From positions 2,976,001-3,040,000 of the forward strand of contig NZ_LT629742.1 of the NCBI RefSeq assembly GCF_900104895.1: a DNA stretch of 64,000 nt, given 5' to 3'. Source of the DNA: Microterricola viridarii (lineage in GTDB: Bacteria > Actinomycetota > Actinomycetes > Actinomycetales > Microbacteriaceae). The translations under genes and the position numbers were made by a program. Shown here one piece after another: positions 35,490 through 43,486 of this stretch; the stretch's first letter is position 1; each line of letters starts with the position of its first letter. The notes under the pieces were generated by a model that saw only the letters and a program-made list of their open reading frames with translations, made no database searches and had not been told where the DNA came from.

Positions 35490-36011
35490 CTAGGACGGGA
35501 TCTCGACGCTGACGGGCGCGGCCTCGCTCGGCCCGCCGCACTGCTCGCTGCCGCCCACGCGCCGCCAGTCGAGTGCGACCTCGTGCTCCACAAGAACGTC
35601 GCCAGTTGAGGACAGCGCGCGAATCGTGGCCGTCTCCGGGGCCGCCATGTCCAACGCGATGCGCCACGTGCTCTCGTTCGTGCGGATGAAGGAGAAGATC
35701 GGGGGAACCGCTGTGGGCAACGGCGAGGCCTCGCGAGGAGCCGGGGAGAACGTCTGCAGGTCGATCGGCTCCAACGTCGTGAGAGGCAAGGGTTCGTCGG
35801 GCAACGGTTGAACGTCGGTCGATGCGGCGCACATGCCATCGATGCAGAACTCCAGCGCGGCGACGTCGTCAACGTTCCCGGTGAGGTTCACCGTTGCGCG
35901 GTTGAACCACGCGATTGCGGGGCATACCCCGGGGGTCACGAGAGTACATCCCGACAGCGCCACACTCAACAGCAGCGCGCCGGTGAAGCCCACCCGCCGA
36001 ACGTTCCTCAT
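35490..36011 (-). CDS. Lipoprotein (intact paralogue of the 39-kb pseudogene)
   Basis: 173 residues; lipobox ALSGC after a short signal. Conserved blocks: CPAIAWFNRATVNLTGNVDD, LEFCIDGMCAASTD, STWRIALDMAAPETATIRAL and a near-invariant end (VALDWRRVGGSEQCGGPSEA). The same blocks are found in the broken gene at 38990-39466. Six Cys suggest disulfides. Lower G+C than the core; at the left edge of the accessory island. Function unknown. Confidence 0.82.
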   Translation of the reverse strand: MRNVRRVGFTGALLLSVALSGCTLVTPGVCPAIAWFNRATVNLTGNVDDVAALEFCIDGMCAASTDVQPLPDEPLPLTTLEPIDLQTFSPAPREASPLPTAVPPIFSFIRTNESTWRIALDMAAPETATIRALSSTGDVLVEHEVALDWRRVGGSEQCGGPSEAAPVSVEIPS

Positions 36012-36084
36012 GCCGGCCAACCATAGCAACCCGCTGTGGACGCGCGTCGGCATCCGGAGTCCGGGTGGCCCCGCGTGCGCCTGG

Positions 36085-36540
36085 CTACACGCGTCGGGAG
36101 AAACCCACTCGGTGCGTTCTCGCTCTCAACAGCATGAGCCCGAAAGCGCTGCCGAAGATGAGCGCGAACAGCCAGAGAGACCCAGCGAGATCGACGCTCG
36201 CCATCTGTCCCAGAGCGGCGAACAGGGCGACACCCGGCGCGACGGCACCGGTACCGGCAACCAGCCCCTGAGCGAGGGGGGAACGCCGCAACCGAGAATC
36301 CCCGATCCAGAGCGCCTACAATGCGCCGACGCTTGCCGCGAGTCCGAACACGAATCCGCCGAAGGTGGAGAAGATGATCGACATCATGAGTGACTGCGTG
36401 GCGGCACCGCTGCTGGACGAGAACGCGTGCAGGAGATGGGCGCCGATGGCAATGAGGGCGCCCGCGACGCCGCCGAGGCCGACTCCGAGGGCGAAGGTGC
36501 CCGCTATCGCGCCCGGATTGCAGCCTCCCAGATGGGGCAT
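36085..36540 (-). pseudogene. Membrane protein gene interrupted by TAG
   Basis: One reading frame codes a four-helix membrane protein: MPHLGGCNPGAIAG to FVFGLAASVGAL, then an in-frame TAG at 36316-36318, then ALWIGDSRLRRSP to HRVGFSRRV. The frame is otherwise continuous, so a single base change explains it. Start at 36540 or 36576. Both halves have helix pairs, and the downstream half has its own ATG-less continuation. Probably inactivated; not recognised. Confidence 0.55.
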
Positions 36541-36576
36541 CGTCTGAACCGTCACACCGACACTGTGGCAGACCAC

Positions 36577-36960
36577 CCCGACGATCGGGCATGTTTATCG
36601 CTACTACCCCGAAATTGCAGTCCGCCCTGGATCGTGACCGTGACGGTAGTTGGCTCTGAGCCCACCGCGAATGCCACGGTCACCTGGTCGGGCGGCGAGG
36701 GAGGGCTGCACGACATCGCGAGGCAGAATGCCCCGTCACCGCCCAGCGGTGGTCCCTGACTCCGTGCTGATCGTCGTCGTGTTCCTGCGTCACGGCGTGC
36801 CTCTAAGCGGCAAGAGCAGAAGATGAGGTGCTCCGCCATCGAATCGTCTGATCATCGGCCATTCCACGTTTGCTGATTTCGTTGCGTCGCCACGACCACC
36901 TCAGAAAAGGCCACGCCTGCCGAAGCAGGCAGGGCCGTCCCAGAACGGAGCGAGCGCCGG
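36577..36960. other. Intergenic remnant DNA
   Basis: No gene is supported. A minus-strand stretch reading VTVAFAVGSEPTTVTVTIQG (~36610-36700) may be a fossil of an exported protein. 36909-36943 carries a copy of the ychF terminator hairpin (GCCTGCCGAAGCAGGC core). Confidence 0.5.
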
Positions 36961-36984
36961 GCCTTGAAGCGGGGCTCCACCGCG
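36961..36984 (-). repeat. ychF-tail repeat copy (a)
   Basis: Minus strand translates as AVEPRFKA, matching the ychF end VVEFRFNV. Together with the terminator-like sequence at 36909-36943 it reproduces the ychF 3' end in the same order. The VOC gene stop is 6 bp to its right. Confidence 0.65.
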
Positions 36985-36989
36985 CCCCG

Positions 36990-37400
36990 TCAGCGGGCCT
37001 CGTGTGGGCGCGGCGGGTTGTGCATGAATTCGATCCGGATGCCGTTGTCGTCCTCGACGAAGGAGGCGTAGTACCGCTCCGTGAACCGGGGGTACTCTTT
37101 CGGGTCGCGCACGACGGTCCACCCGGTGTCCGTCGCGATCCGATGCAGGCGGTCGACCTCCTCGCGGGAATCTACGGCGAACGCCAGGTGCTGCCACCCG
37201 ACTCGCCCGTGACGGTGCGGACCGGTGCCCGGGTCCCGAGCCGGCATGAGGATGAGCTCCGGCTCGCCGTCGAGGTTCCAGGAGACCGAGCCGTTGGCGT
37301 CATACCGGGCGAAACCGAGCGCCGCCAGCACCGGGTCGAACTGCTCGATTGCCCGCGGGACGTCGTCGACGGTGATGCCGAGATGATCGAAAATGGCCAT
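36990..37400 (-). CDS. VOC-family protein (glyoxalase/bleomycin-resistance fold)
   Basis: 136 residues from MAIFDHLGITVDD. Two beta-alpha-beta-beta-beta modules; metal-type residues H5 (FDHLGI), E in GEPELILM, H in WQHLAFAVD and E in IRIEFMHN. Actinobacterial lactoylglutathione-lyase-like; the reaction is unknown. Cargo of the interval between tail copies (a) and (b). One of three unrelated-looking VOC genes in the island. Confidence 0.88.
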   Translation of the reverse strand: MAIFDHLGITVDDVPRAIEQFDPVLAALGFARYDANGSVSWNLDGEPELILMPARDPGTGPHRHGRVGWQHLAFAVDSREEVDRLHRIATDTGWTVVRDPKEYPRFTERYYASFVEDDNGIRIEFMHNPPRPHEAR

Positions 37401-37518
37401 GAGCTGACGCGACCGGATGCATCCGCCCGGGCCATGGGCCACGTCCGGCGCCACGGGCGGCCGACAGGCGTCTCCACACGCGTCGCGGGGACCAGGCTCG
37501 GCGTCAGCGTATGTTGCT

Positions 37519-37543
37519 CGACTTTGAAGCGGAACTCCACCAC
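37519..37543 (-). repeat. ychF-tail repeat copy (b)
   Basis: TTTGAAGCGGAACTCCACCA CG on the plus strand; the minus strand reads VVEFRFKV, differing from the ychF end at one residue. The stop codon is lost, so the frame runs on. Confidence 0.75.
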
Positions 37544-37673
37544 GTGGCGCTATCGAGAAGCCTCAGAAATGTTCAGCATTCGACACGCTCTCTTGACGTT
37601 TGCCACCGCCGTCCACACGCACCTCTGAGAGCCGAACGGACGCAGCGCGGACTGTCGGCATCCCGCGAAGCAG

Positions 37674-38132
37674 GTGGCATGCGGAGTCCCCAACAATGTC
37701 TACCTGCCAATTTCGAGCTTCACGCCTCCTGTGCGCACTAACTTCGCTGACGACGCTCAGTGGTTTGCCTTGCTCGAGGGGGTCGCAAAGGAGTCCGATC
37801 ACGGGTTCCGCGCAGACGTACAAGCGATCAATAACGCCGACTTCAGGAACGCCGAATGGCAAAGCCAGCAAGCGGCTGTCCCGCAAAACAGGTTCGGCGC
37901 CGCAATTCTGCTTGTCGCCGAAACCGCCGCCTTCAGTTCACCCGATTTTCCAATTCTCGTTGTCGACACACTTCGGGACAGAATTCCATTTCGTTGCATC
38001 GCAGCCGAGCTATGGGCTGTTGAGAACAACCTCAATCTCGCGAGCATGGACTGGCAGGATTTCACGACCTCGGCCGATCAGGACGAGGTGTTCCGCGGCT
38101 TTTCGAGTCCCGCGACGTTGCTGCGCCAATAA
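37674..38132 (+). CDS. DUF6924 protein
   Basis: 152 residues from a GTG (VACGVPNNVY). VRTNFADDAQWFALLEGVAK, GFRADVQAINNADFRNA, AAILLVAETAAFSSPDFPIL and the final ASMDWQDFTTSADQDEVFRG match the DUF6924 pattern, which often occurs alone or next to toxins in actinobacteria. G+C ~55%, far below the chromosome. Lies between tail copies (b) and (c), on the opposite strand to most cargo. Function unknown. Confidence 0.82.
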   Translation: MACGVPNNVYLPISSFTPPVRTNFADDAQWFALLEGVAKESDHGFRADVQAINNADFRNAEWQSQQAAVPQNRFGAAILLVAETAAFSSPDFPILVVDTLRDRIPFRCIAAELWAVENNLNLASMDWQDFTTSADQDEVFRGFSSPATLLRQ

Positions 38133-38311
38133 CCCGGCGAACAGATGAAGGGCCGAGTTGTCGGTTCAAATTCTGGATGCAGTTGAGCTCGAAGTTGCCA
38201 CGCATCTCCACCGATTCGCCTCGTACTGTCTCCTCGGTGCGACCAGCTTCCTCGACTACAGAATTGGCCCCATCTTTAGACGCAGAGAGGGCCAATTCGA
38301 AGCTCAGATTG

Positions 38312-38339
38312 TTAGACGTTGAATCCAGACTCCACCCCG
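38312..38339 (-). repeat. ychF-tail repeat copy (c)
   Basis: TTAGACGTTGAATCCAGACT CCACCCCG; the minus strand reads GVESGFNV followed by a TAA stop, so the tail peptide and its stop position are both preserved. 47 bp left of the next VOC stop. Confidence 0.65.
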
Positions 38340-38385
38340 TTCCGCCACAGAACAACCTTTGGCTCTGGCCTAAACGGCAGGGCTC

Positions 38386-38775
38386 CTACGGCTGCACCGG
38401 AGTCATCACCTCAAGGCGATTGCCGAAACCATCACGCGTATGGAAGCGAATGTACCCCTCGAACGTATCCCGTTCCGCCCAAGAGAGCTCATACCCGCCG
38501 AGCCGCACACGCTCCGCGGTCGCTTCCAGTTCCTCACGTGACGCGCAAACAAGGCCCGGATGCGCCTTTGCGGCAGGGACAAACGGATCGTCGGCGCCGA
38601 GATGGATCTCCGCAACGACGACCTCACCGTCGAAAGCACGGAACCAGCAGCCACCTCTGCCGGCCAAGGATGGCGGCTTCTGAACTTCATGCAGCCCGAT
38701 CGCTTCGCCATAGAAGCGACGTGCCTCAGCTTCCTGACCACGCGGCATGGAGACCTGAACATGATGGAGCTTCAT
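38386..38775 (-). CDS. VOC-family protein
   Basis: 129 residues; GAGGGGG precedes the ATG at 38775. MKLHHVQVSMPRGQEAEARR with a first-strand His, GCWFRAFDGEVVVAEIHLGA and FGNRLEVMTPVQP with the late Glu fit metal-binding VOC proteins. Resembles small glyoxalase-like proteins of actinobacteria. Low G+C. Cargo of interval (c)-(d). Confidence 0.86.
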   Translation of the reverse strand: MKLHHVQVSMPRGQEAEARRFYGEAIGLHEVQKPPSLAGRGGCWFRAFDGEVVVAEIHLGADDPFVPAAKAHPGLVCASREELEATAERVRLGGYELSWAERDTFEGYIRFHTRDGFGNRLEVMTPVQP

Positions 38776-38920
38776 ACCCAACCCCCTCACATTCGTCTTG
38801 ACATCAAGATAAATGTAGCAAGAGTGCGTGCGACCGAGCGAGCGAGCCCAAGACGGGGACCACATGAAAGCACCCCGGCTTTGGGGCGATGGGCTCGCCA
38901 GAAGTTGGACCGGGCCGCGA

Positions 38921-38948
38921 CTAGACGTTCAAGCGGAACTCCATCACG
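38921..38948 (-). repeat. ychF-tail repeat copy (d)
   Basis: CTAGACGTTCAAGCGGAACT CCATCACG matches the true ychF end at 26 of 28 positions, including the stop. The minus strand reads VMEFRLNV-stop. Confidence 0.85.
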
Positions 38949-38989
38949 TTCCGAAGCCAATTAGTATCTGGGCCGTTCGTTTGAACAGG

Positions 38990-39466
38990 TTACGACGGGA
39001 TGTCAAGGGTCACTGGGCCAGCCTCGCTCGGACCGCCGCATTGCTCGCTGCCACCTACGCGCCGCCAATCGAGCTGAACTTCCTGCTCGACGAGGACGGA
39101 GTCAGTTCACGCCACGGCACGAAGCGTGATCTTGTCGGGTGCGGCGAGAACATAAGTGACGCGCCACGTGGTTTCGTCCTCACGGGTGACGGAGAACACC
39201 GATGACTGAGGTGCCGAACCCTTCGGCCCGGTCTGCCGAAGGTCCGCGGAGCCCCGCTTCAGGTCGAGCGGGCCCACAGTCGACGAGGTACACACACCGT
39301 CCTCGCACACGTCAACTGAGGCAACGTCGTCAACGGCCCCGGCGAGGCTTACTGTGACGTGATTGAACCAGCCAATTTCAGGGCATGCCTCCGGTGTTCT
39401 GCAGCCGGACACCGCGAAGCCCACCAGCAGCGCGACGGCAACCCCCAAGACTCGAGCTCTCCCCAT
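38990..39466 (-). pseudogene. Lipoprotein gene interrupted by an in-frame TGA
   Basis: From ATG 39466 (TAGGGT ends 7 nt upstream): signal peptide, lipobox AVSGC, CPEIGWFNHVTVSLAGAVDD, TTWRVTYVLAAPDKITLRAV, then TGA at 39107-39109, then in the same frame TDSVLVEQEVQLDWRRVGGS and EQCGGPSEAGPVTLDIPS-stop. The part after the TGA matches the intact paralogue at 35490-36011 (LDWRRVGGSEQCGGPSEA), proving that the original gene extended through it. Promoter, signal and tail are intact, so the lesion is recent or read through. Confidence 0.85.
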
Positions 39467-39835
39467 GCTGGCAACCCTAGCCACCGGACGCGGACGCGGC
39501 GCAGCATCCGCAGCCGGGCAGCACAGAAACGACCCCGCCTGCCGAAGCAGACGGGGCCGTTCCAGGAGCGAAAACGAACCACACGTTGAAGCGGACCTCC
39601 ACCACGCCCCGGCGCCGAACAACGTTTGAACGTGCAGAGTTCCCCTCCAGAAACACCGTCTCCCCTCGGTGAAGCCCGATTGACGTTCGTTCAGGTGCCC
39701 CACTAGATTCGACGGTGATGATGACCAGTCAGGCCCCGCTCGGCCGTTCCCGGAACGGCAACCTGGTCGTTCCCTGACCCGTGCGCCTCCTTGCGTGAGT
39801 GACCCGAAATCACCCACCACACGACAAGGAGAATC
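39467..39835. other. Intergenic region with terminator copy and tail copy (e)
   Basis: No gene is supported. Holds the leaderless promoter of the lipoprotein pseudogene at its left end, a near-perfect copy of the ychF terminator (39533-39560), the tail copy (39581-39607), and the promoter region of the next VOC gene, whose ribosome site AAGGAG lies at the right end. Confidence 0.6.
39581..39607 (-). repeat. ychF-tail repeat copy (e)
   Basis: CACACGTTGAAGCGGACCTC CACCACG; the minus strand reads VVEVRFNV. The terminator hairpin CCCCGCCTGCCGAAGCAGAC GGGGCCG follows at the genuine distance (39533-39560), so ~75 bp of the ychF 3' region is duplicated here. Confidence 0.88.
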
Positions 39836-40210
39836 ATGACAGCGCTCTTCAACCACACGATCATCGCCGCGAAAGACCCCACTGAGATGGGCCAGTTCTA
39901 TCGCGATCTACTCGAAGCCGACGAAGCCCCCAGCTGGGGCCCGTTCGTCAACATTCAGATCGGAGGCGGTGTCCTGCTCCAGTTCGCGGCCCCGCCGTTC
40001 GAGTTCCCGCCCCAGCACTACGCCTATCTGCTCGATGATGCCCACTTCGATCGGGCACACACCAAGATCAGTGGCAGCCGGCAGGAGTACTGGGCCGACC
40101 CCCAACGCTCCCGCCCGGGCGAGATCAACAACGATCACGGCGGGCGCGGCGTGTACCTGCTCGACCCGTCCGGGCACTACCTCGAGTTGATCACGCAGCC
40201 CTATCTGTAG
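39836..40210 (+). CDS. VOC-family protein
   Basis: 124 residues; AAGGAG 6 bp before the ATG. FNHTIIAAKDPTEMGQFYRD with a first-strand His, FEFPPQHYAYLLDDAHFD, HGGRGVYLLDPSGHYLELIT with His and Glu near the end. Typical of small dioxygenase-like VOC proteins of unknown substrate. Higher G+C than its left neighbours. Cargo right of copy (e), sharing the interval with the kinase gene (convergent). Confidence 0.88.
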   Translation: MTALFNHTIIAAKDPTEMGQFYRDLLEADEAPSWGPFVNIQIGGGVLLQFAAPPFEFPPQHYAYLLDDAHFDRAHTKISGSRQEYWADPQRSRPGEINNDHGGRGVYLLDPSGHYLELITQPYL

Positions 40211-40472
40211 GGCGGCGGGTTTGCATACTCACGTACTGCCGGGCCTCCCCGCTGGTGTGGATGCCGGGCACAACCGGCATCCGCACCGGGCCGGCAAGCG
40301 GGCGACACATTGTTAGAGGTGTGAATCCCACGGTCTCGGAGCCGAATCACACGATAACTCGTGTGGACCTCCAGAAGCACAACTGTGGCCGGCGCTCTCT
40401 CGGCGTGGATTCGCACACGCACGCTTCGCCGTCCGGCGCTCACCGTCTCCAGTGACGGCGTATGGCGCGCAT

Positions 40473-40943
40473 TCAGCGGGCGACGACGCTTATCGGCCCC
40501 TCGTCAGGAGTCGGTGGTTCAAAGTGGTCGAAGTAGTCTGCAGCGGTCACCGGGTCCAAGGCGAAATCGTCGCCATGCGCGCGAGAACGGGCGGCCACGC
40601 GTGCCAGGCACGTGGCCCGGTCCGTTGCAATGTAGATCGTCTCCGGGACTATTCCGTGAGACCGCACGAGATGGCGCCAATCGTCCCGCATGGCCCGCGA
40701 CCAAAAGGAGAAGTCGAGAACGACGTCCCTCTCTTCGCCGATGAGACGAAGCAGACGATGACGGAGATATTCCTCCACATCGCGCTGCACATCGTCGGAG
40801 AGTGGCATGTGTTGAATGCCGCGCTCCCATGCTTCCTGGTCGAACGAAAGCCTGACCATGCCCTCAGTCTCGAGGCAGCGCGCCACCGTCGATTTCCCCG
40901 AGCCTGCAGGGCCGCACATGAAGACAACTCGCGTCACAGCCAC
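40473..40943 (-). CDS. P-loop AAA_33-type kinase
   Basis: 156 residues. Walker A GPAGSGKST (11-19), a DxxxW-type acceptor (SFDQEAWERGI), Walker B-like VVLDFSFWSRAMRD and a lid with RATCLARVAARSRA. Size and layout fit small kinases/zeta-toxin-like or chloramphenicol-phosphotransferase-like proteins of the AAA_33 group. Substrate not decidable; a resistance or nucleotide-modifying role is possible. No antitoxin-like gene is adjacent. Confidence 0.85.
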   Translation of the reverse strand: MAVTRVVFMCGPAGSGKSTVARCLETEGMVRLSFDQEAWERGIQHMPLSDDVQRDVEEYLRHRLLRLIGEERDVVLDFSFWSRAMRDDWRHLVRSHGIVPETIYIATDRATCLARVAARSRAHGDDFALDPVTAADYFDHFEPPTPDEGPISVVAR

Positions 40944-41003
40944 ACCCTAGCGCCAGGGGCGCTTCCCGCTGACCGCCAGCAGGCGTCGTGGTGAAATGCG
41001 GCC

Positions 41004-41029
41004 CGACCTTGAAGCCGAACTCCACCGCA
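41004..41029 (-). repeat. ychF-tail repeat copy (f)
   Basis: CGACCTTGAAGCCGAACTCC ACCGCA; the minus strand reads AVEFGFKV. 14 bp left of the DUF2695 gene stop. No terminator copy beside it. Confidence 0.65.
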
Positions 41030-41042
41030 TTCTGAAACCGAA

Positions 41043-41471
41043 TTACCGGTACCGCGGGCGGAAAACGCGCTCCCAGTTCGTGCATGGCTTGGTCGAGCCC
41101 CGTCGTGTCGTCCCGCACGGAGGCATCCTGTCGGGTGGCTTGAAGTCCACCCGTTCACCCCACTCCTCCGAGTCGACCGATTCCTGCACCGGCGTCCACA
41201 GCCGCGCGGCGGGCTCGTAGCTGTTCATGAACATCTCACAATCGCAGCAGCATGCGCCCATCGCTGAGAGTCGCGAGAGCAGTGCCGTGGCGCGAGGCGC
41301 AACGCTGTCTCGATAGTGCGAAATAAACCGGTGGGTGCCGTCGCACCCGAACTCGTCGAGCTGGCGAGCCACGAAGCAGACGAGACATTCGCCGGCCGTG
41401 GGTGTCGTGAGGGTCGAGGCGGCATCGTGAAGGATCCGCTCGGCCCGTTCCGTGATCTCTGTGCGTTCCAT
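41043..41471 (-). CDS. DUF2695 protein
   Basis: 142 residues. ECLVCFVARQLDEFGCDGTH and SRLSAMGACCCDCEMFMNSY carry the DUF2695 cysteine/histidine pattern (GCDGTHR and CDCE), which may bind metal. The C-terminal ~45 residues (from VDFKPPDRMPPCG) are unlike the family and may derive from the junction with the repeat. Cargo nearest to ychF, so it is the most recent unit if accretion is at ychF. Confidence 0.8.
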   Translation of the reverse strand: MERTEITERAERILHDAASTLTTPTAGECLVCFVARQLDEFGCDGTHRFISHYRDSVAPRATALLSRLSAMGACCCDCEMFMNSYEPAARLWTPVQESVDSEEWGERVDFKPPDRMPPCGTTRRGSTKPCTNWERVFRPRYR

Positions 41472-41513
41472 GAGTGAACCGTGCCACGAGCCACCGACAC
41501 CGCGGCCGACCTC

Positions 41514-41556
41514 GGCATCCGCATCGGCATCGGCATCGGCATCGGCATCGGCCCTA
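41514..41556. repeat. GGCATC hexanucleotide microsatellite
   Basis: Six tandem 6-bp units (GGCATC with one GCATCC variant) upstream of the DUF2695 gene. A slippage-prone tract in the promoter area. Confidence 0.8.
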
Positions 41557-41626
41557 CCGGACGGGCCGCTCGGCCGCGCCAGGCCCGCCCGTTCGGCTGC
41601 GCGCCGTTCGTCGGGATCCGCCCCGC

Positions 41627-41697
41627 CGTCGCGGCCCGTGAAATGTCTCGCGGCCCGCGATATGTCGGGGGCCGCGAGACATTTCGGGGGCCGCGAG
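41627..41697. repeat. GGCCGCGAGAC palindrome, copy 2
   Basis: AAATGTCTCGCGGCCC (41641-41656) and GGGCCGCGAGACATTT (41669-41684): perfect 16-bp stem, 12-bp loop, flanked by further GCGGCCCG and GGGCCGCGAG half-sites, exactly the arrangement at 25728-25809. Confidence 0.8.
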
Positions 41698-41724
41698 CGC
41701 GAAGCCAGCGGGCGAAAACCGGAA

Positions 41725-41754
41725 CGGCCCCGCCTGCCGAAGCAGACGGGGCCG
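41725..41754 (-). terminator. ychF intrinsic terminator
   Basis: CGGCCCCG and CGGGGCCG plus inner CCTGC/GCAG pairs around CGAA; on the minus strand it follows the ychF stop by 20 bp and is followed by a T-rich GGTTTTCG stretch. Copied at 36909 and 39533. Confidence 0.75.
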
Positions 41755-41773
41755 TCCCAGAAACTAGCGAAGG

Positions 41774-42847
41774 CTAGACGTTGAAGCGGAACTCCACCAC
41801 GTCGCCGTCCTGCATGACGTACTCCTTGCCCTCCATGCGGGCCTTGCCCTTGGCGCGTGCCTCGGCGACCGAGCCGGTCTCGACGAGGTCCTCGAAGGAG
41901 ATGACCTCGGCCTTGATGAAGCCGCGCTCGAAGTCGGTGTGGATGACGCCGGCCGCCTGCGGAGCCTTGGCGCCCTTGGGGATCGTCCAGGCGCGGGTCT
42001 CCTTCGGGCCAGCCGTCAGGTAGGTCTGCAGGCCGAGGGTGTCGAAGCCGATGCGGGCGAGCTGGTTCAGGCCGGACTCGGTCTGGCCGGTCGAGGCGAG
42101 CATCTCGGCGGCATCCTCGTCGTCCAGGTCGATCAGCTCGGATTCCAGCTTGGCGTCGAGGAAGATGGCCTTGGCCGGGGCGACGAGGGCGGCCAGCTCG
42201 GCGAGCTTGGCGTCATCCTGCAGGACGGCCTCGTCAACGTTGAAGACGTAGATGAAGGGCTTGGCCGTCAGGAGGCCGAGCTCCTTGATGGGCTCGAGGT
42301 CGACGGATGCCGCAGACAGCGGGGTTCCGGTGTTCAGCGCGTCGCGGGCCTCGTTGGCGGCCACGAGCACCTCCGGGCCGAGCTTCTTGCCCTTGATCTC
42401 CTTCTCGAAGCGCGGGATCGCCTTCTCGAGGGTCTCCAGGTCGGCGAGGATCAGCTCGGTGTTGATGGTCTCCATGTCGCCGGCCGGGTTGACCTTGCCG
42501 TCGACGTGCACCACGTCGGAGTCGGCGAAGCCGCGCACGACCTGCGCGATGGCGTCGGCCTCGCGGATGTTGGCGAGGAACTTGTTGCCCAGGCCCTCAC
42601 CCTCGCTGGCGCCGCGCACGATGCCGGCGATGTCGACGAACGACACCGCAGCCGGCAGGATGCGCTCGCTGCCGAAGATCTCGGCGAGTTTCTCCAGCCG
42701 GGCGTCGGGCAGGTTGACGACACCGATGTTGGGCTCGATCGTGGCGAACGGGTAGTTCGCCGCGAGAACCTGGTTCTTCGTCAGAGCGTTGAAAAGGGTT
42801 GACTTGCCGACGTTGGGCAGACCAACGATTCCAATAGTAAGAGCCAC
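41774..42847 (-). CDS. ychF: Redox-regulated ATPase YchF (Obg family)
   Basis: 357 residues from GTG ([14 protein letters not shown]). P-loop GLPNVGKST (G1), switch region [11 protein letters not shown]3 [10 protein letters not shown] and the NVDEA segment replacing NKxD, which makes it an ATPase rather than GTPase. The C-terminal TGS domain ends [16 protein letters not shown]. The last 28 bp of this gene are the prototype of the repeats in the island to its left. Housekeeping ribosome-associated protein; intact. Confidence 0.97.
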   Translation of the reverse strand: MALTIGIVGLPNVGKSTLFNALTKNQVLAANYPFATIEPNIGVVNLPDARLEKLAEIFGSERILPAAVSFVDIAGIVRGASEGEGLGNKFLANIREADAIAQVVRGFADSDVVHVDGKVNPAGDMETINTELILADLETLEKAIPRFEKEIKGKKLGPEVLVAANEARDALNTGTPLSAASVDLEPIKELGLLTAKPFIYVFNVDEAVLQDDAKLAELAALVAPAKAIFLDAKLESELIDLDDEDAAEMLASTGQTESGLNQLARIGFDTLGLQTYLTAGPKETRAWTIPKGAKAPQAAGVIHTDFERGFIKAEVISFEDLVETGSVAEARAKGKARMEGKEYVMQDGDVVEFRFNV

Positions 42848-42981
42848 GGTCGAACAGTCTACCTTTCGGGGGCGGCTCCGTCGTCTGACCGGCGGATGCC
42901 GCGGCAAAGCATTGACGGCGCTGCGACCGCGCAGTAGCCTCGCACCGCCCGCGACACCCCGGCCACGGAGGAGAGCAGTCC

Positions 42982-43344
42982 ATGCGCAACAGAGACTTCG
43001 ACGTCTTCGCCGAGGCCAGACTCACGCCCGCGTACCGCGAGGTCTTCGAGTCGCTGCGGCGCCTCGTCGAGGAGACCGTTCCGAGCGCACACGAGGTGGT
43101 CAGCACGGGTTCGCCCGCGTGGCAGGGCACCCGCATCCTCGCGAGCGTCAGCCCCAGCGCGCAGTACCTGATTCTCGTCTTCGAGCGCGGCGCAGCCTTC
43201 ACCGACGAGCACGGGCTCCTCGAGGGCACCGGGTACAACACCCGGCACGTCAAGCTCTGGCCAGAGGAACCCGTGCCCCTCGACGCCCTCCGGGACTACT
43301 TCACCCAGGCGGCCGCCATCGACGCGCCGGCCGCCCGCGCCTAG
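42982..43344 (+). CDS. DUF1801-like protein
   Basis: 120 residues; GGAGGAG ~9 bp before the ATG. YREVFESLRRLVEETVPSAH, EVVSTGSPAWQGTRILASVS and YLILVFERGAAF are DUF1801 features. The end (LDALRDYFTQAAAIDAPAAR) is helical. No catalytic role known. Divergent from ychF. Confidence 0.82.
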   Translation: MRNRDFDVFAEARLTPAYREVFESLRRLVEETVPSAHEVVSTGSPAWQGTRILASVSPSAQYLILVFERGAAFTDEHGLLEGTGYNTRHVKLWPEEPVPLDALRDYFTQAAAIDAPAARA

Positions 43345-43486
43345 CAGGGCGCTCTGCGTGGAGCGGGGCCACCTGTCGGTTGAACACGGCACGGCGATTT
43401 GTTTCGACGACGGCGCTGTGTGAGATTGGGCACGGCTACGTCACATTGCGTCTTGCGATCTCGGGCCCCGCGAACGAAACGGCACC

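Noticed and set aside
36552-36839. 95-residue minus frame with a beta-rich VTVAFAVGSEPTTVTVTIQG segment
   Set aside because: No start signal or family; kept only as possible remnant DNA.
40311-40345. A tail copy between the VOC and kinase genes (GTTAGAGGTGTGAATCCCAC)
   Set aside because: Match limited to short words; the translation does not give the VEFxFNV pattern.
41134-41160. A further ychF-tail copy (GGCTTGAAGTCCACCCGTTC)
   Set aside because: Only the first ten bases match, and the sequence lies within the DUF2695 reading frame.
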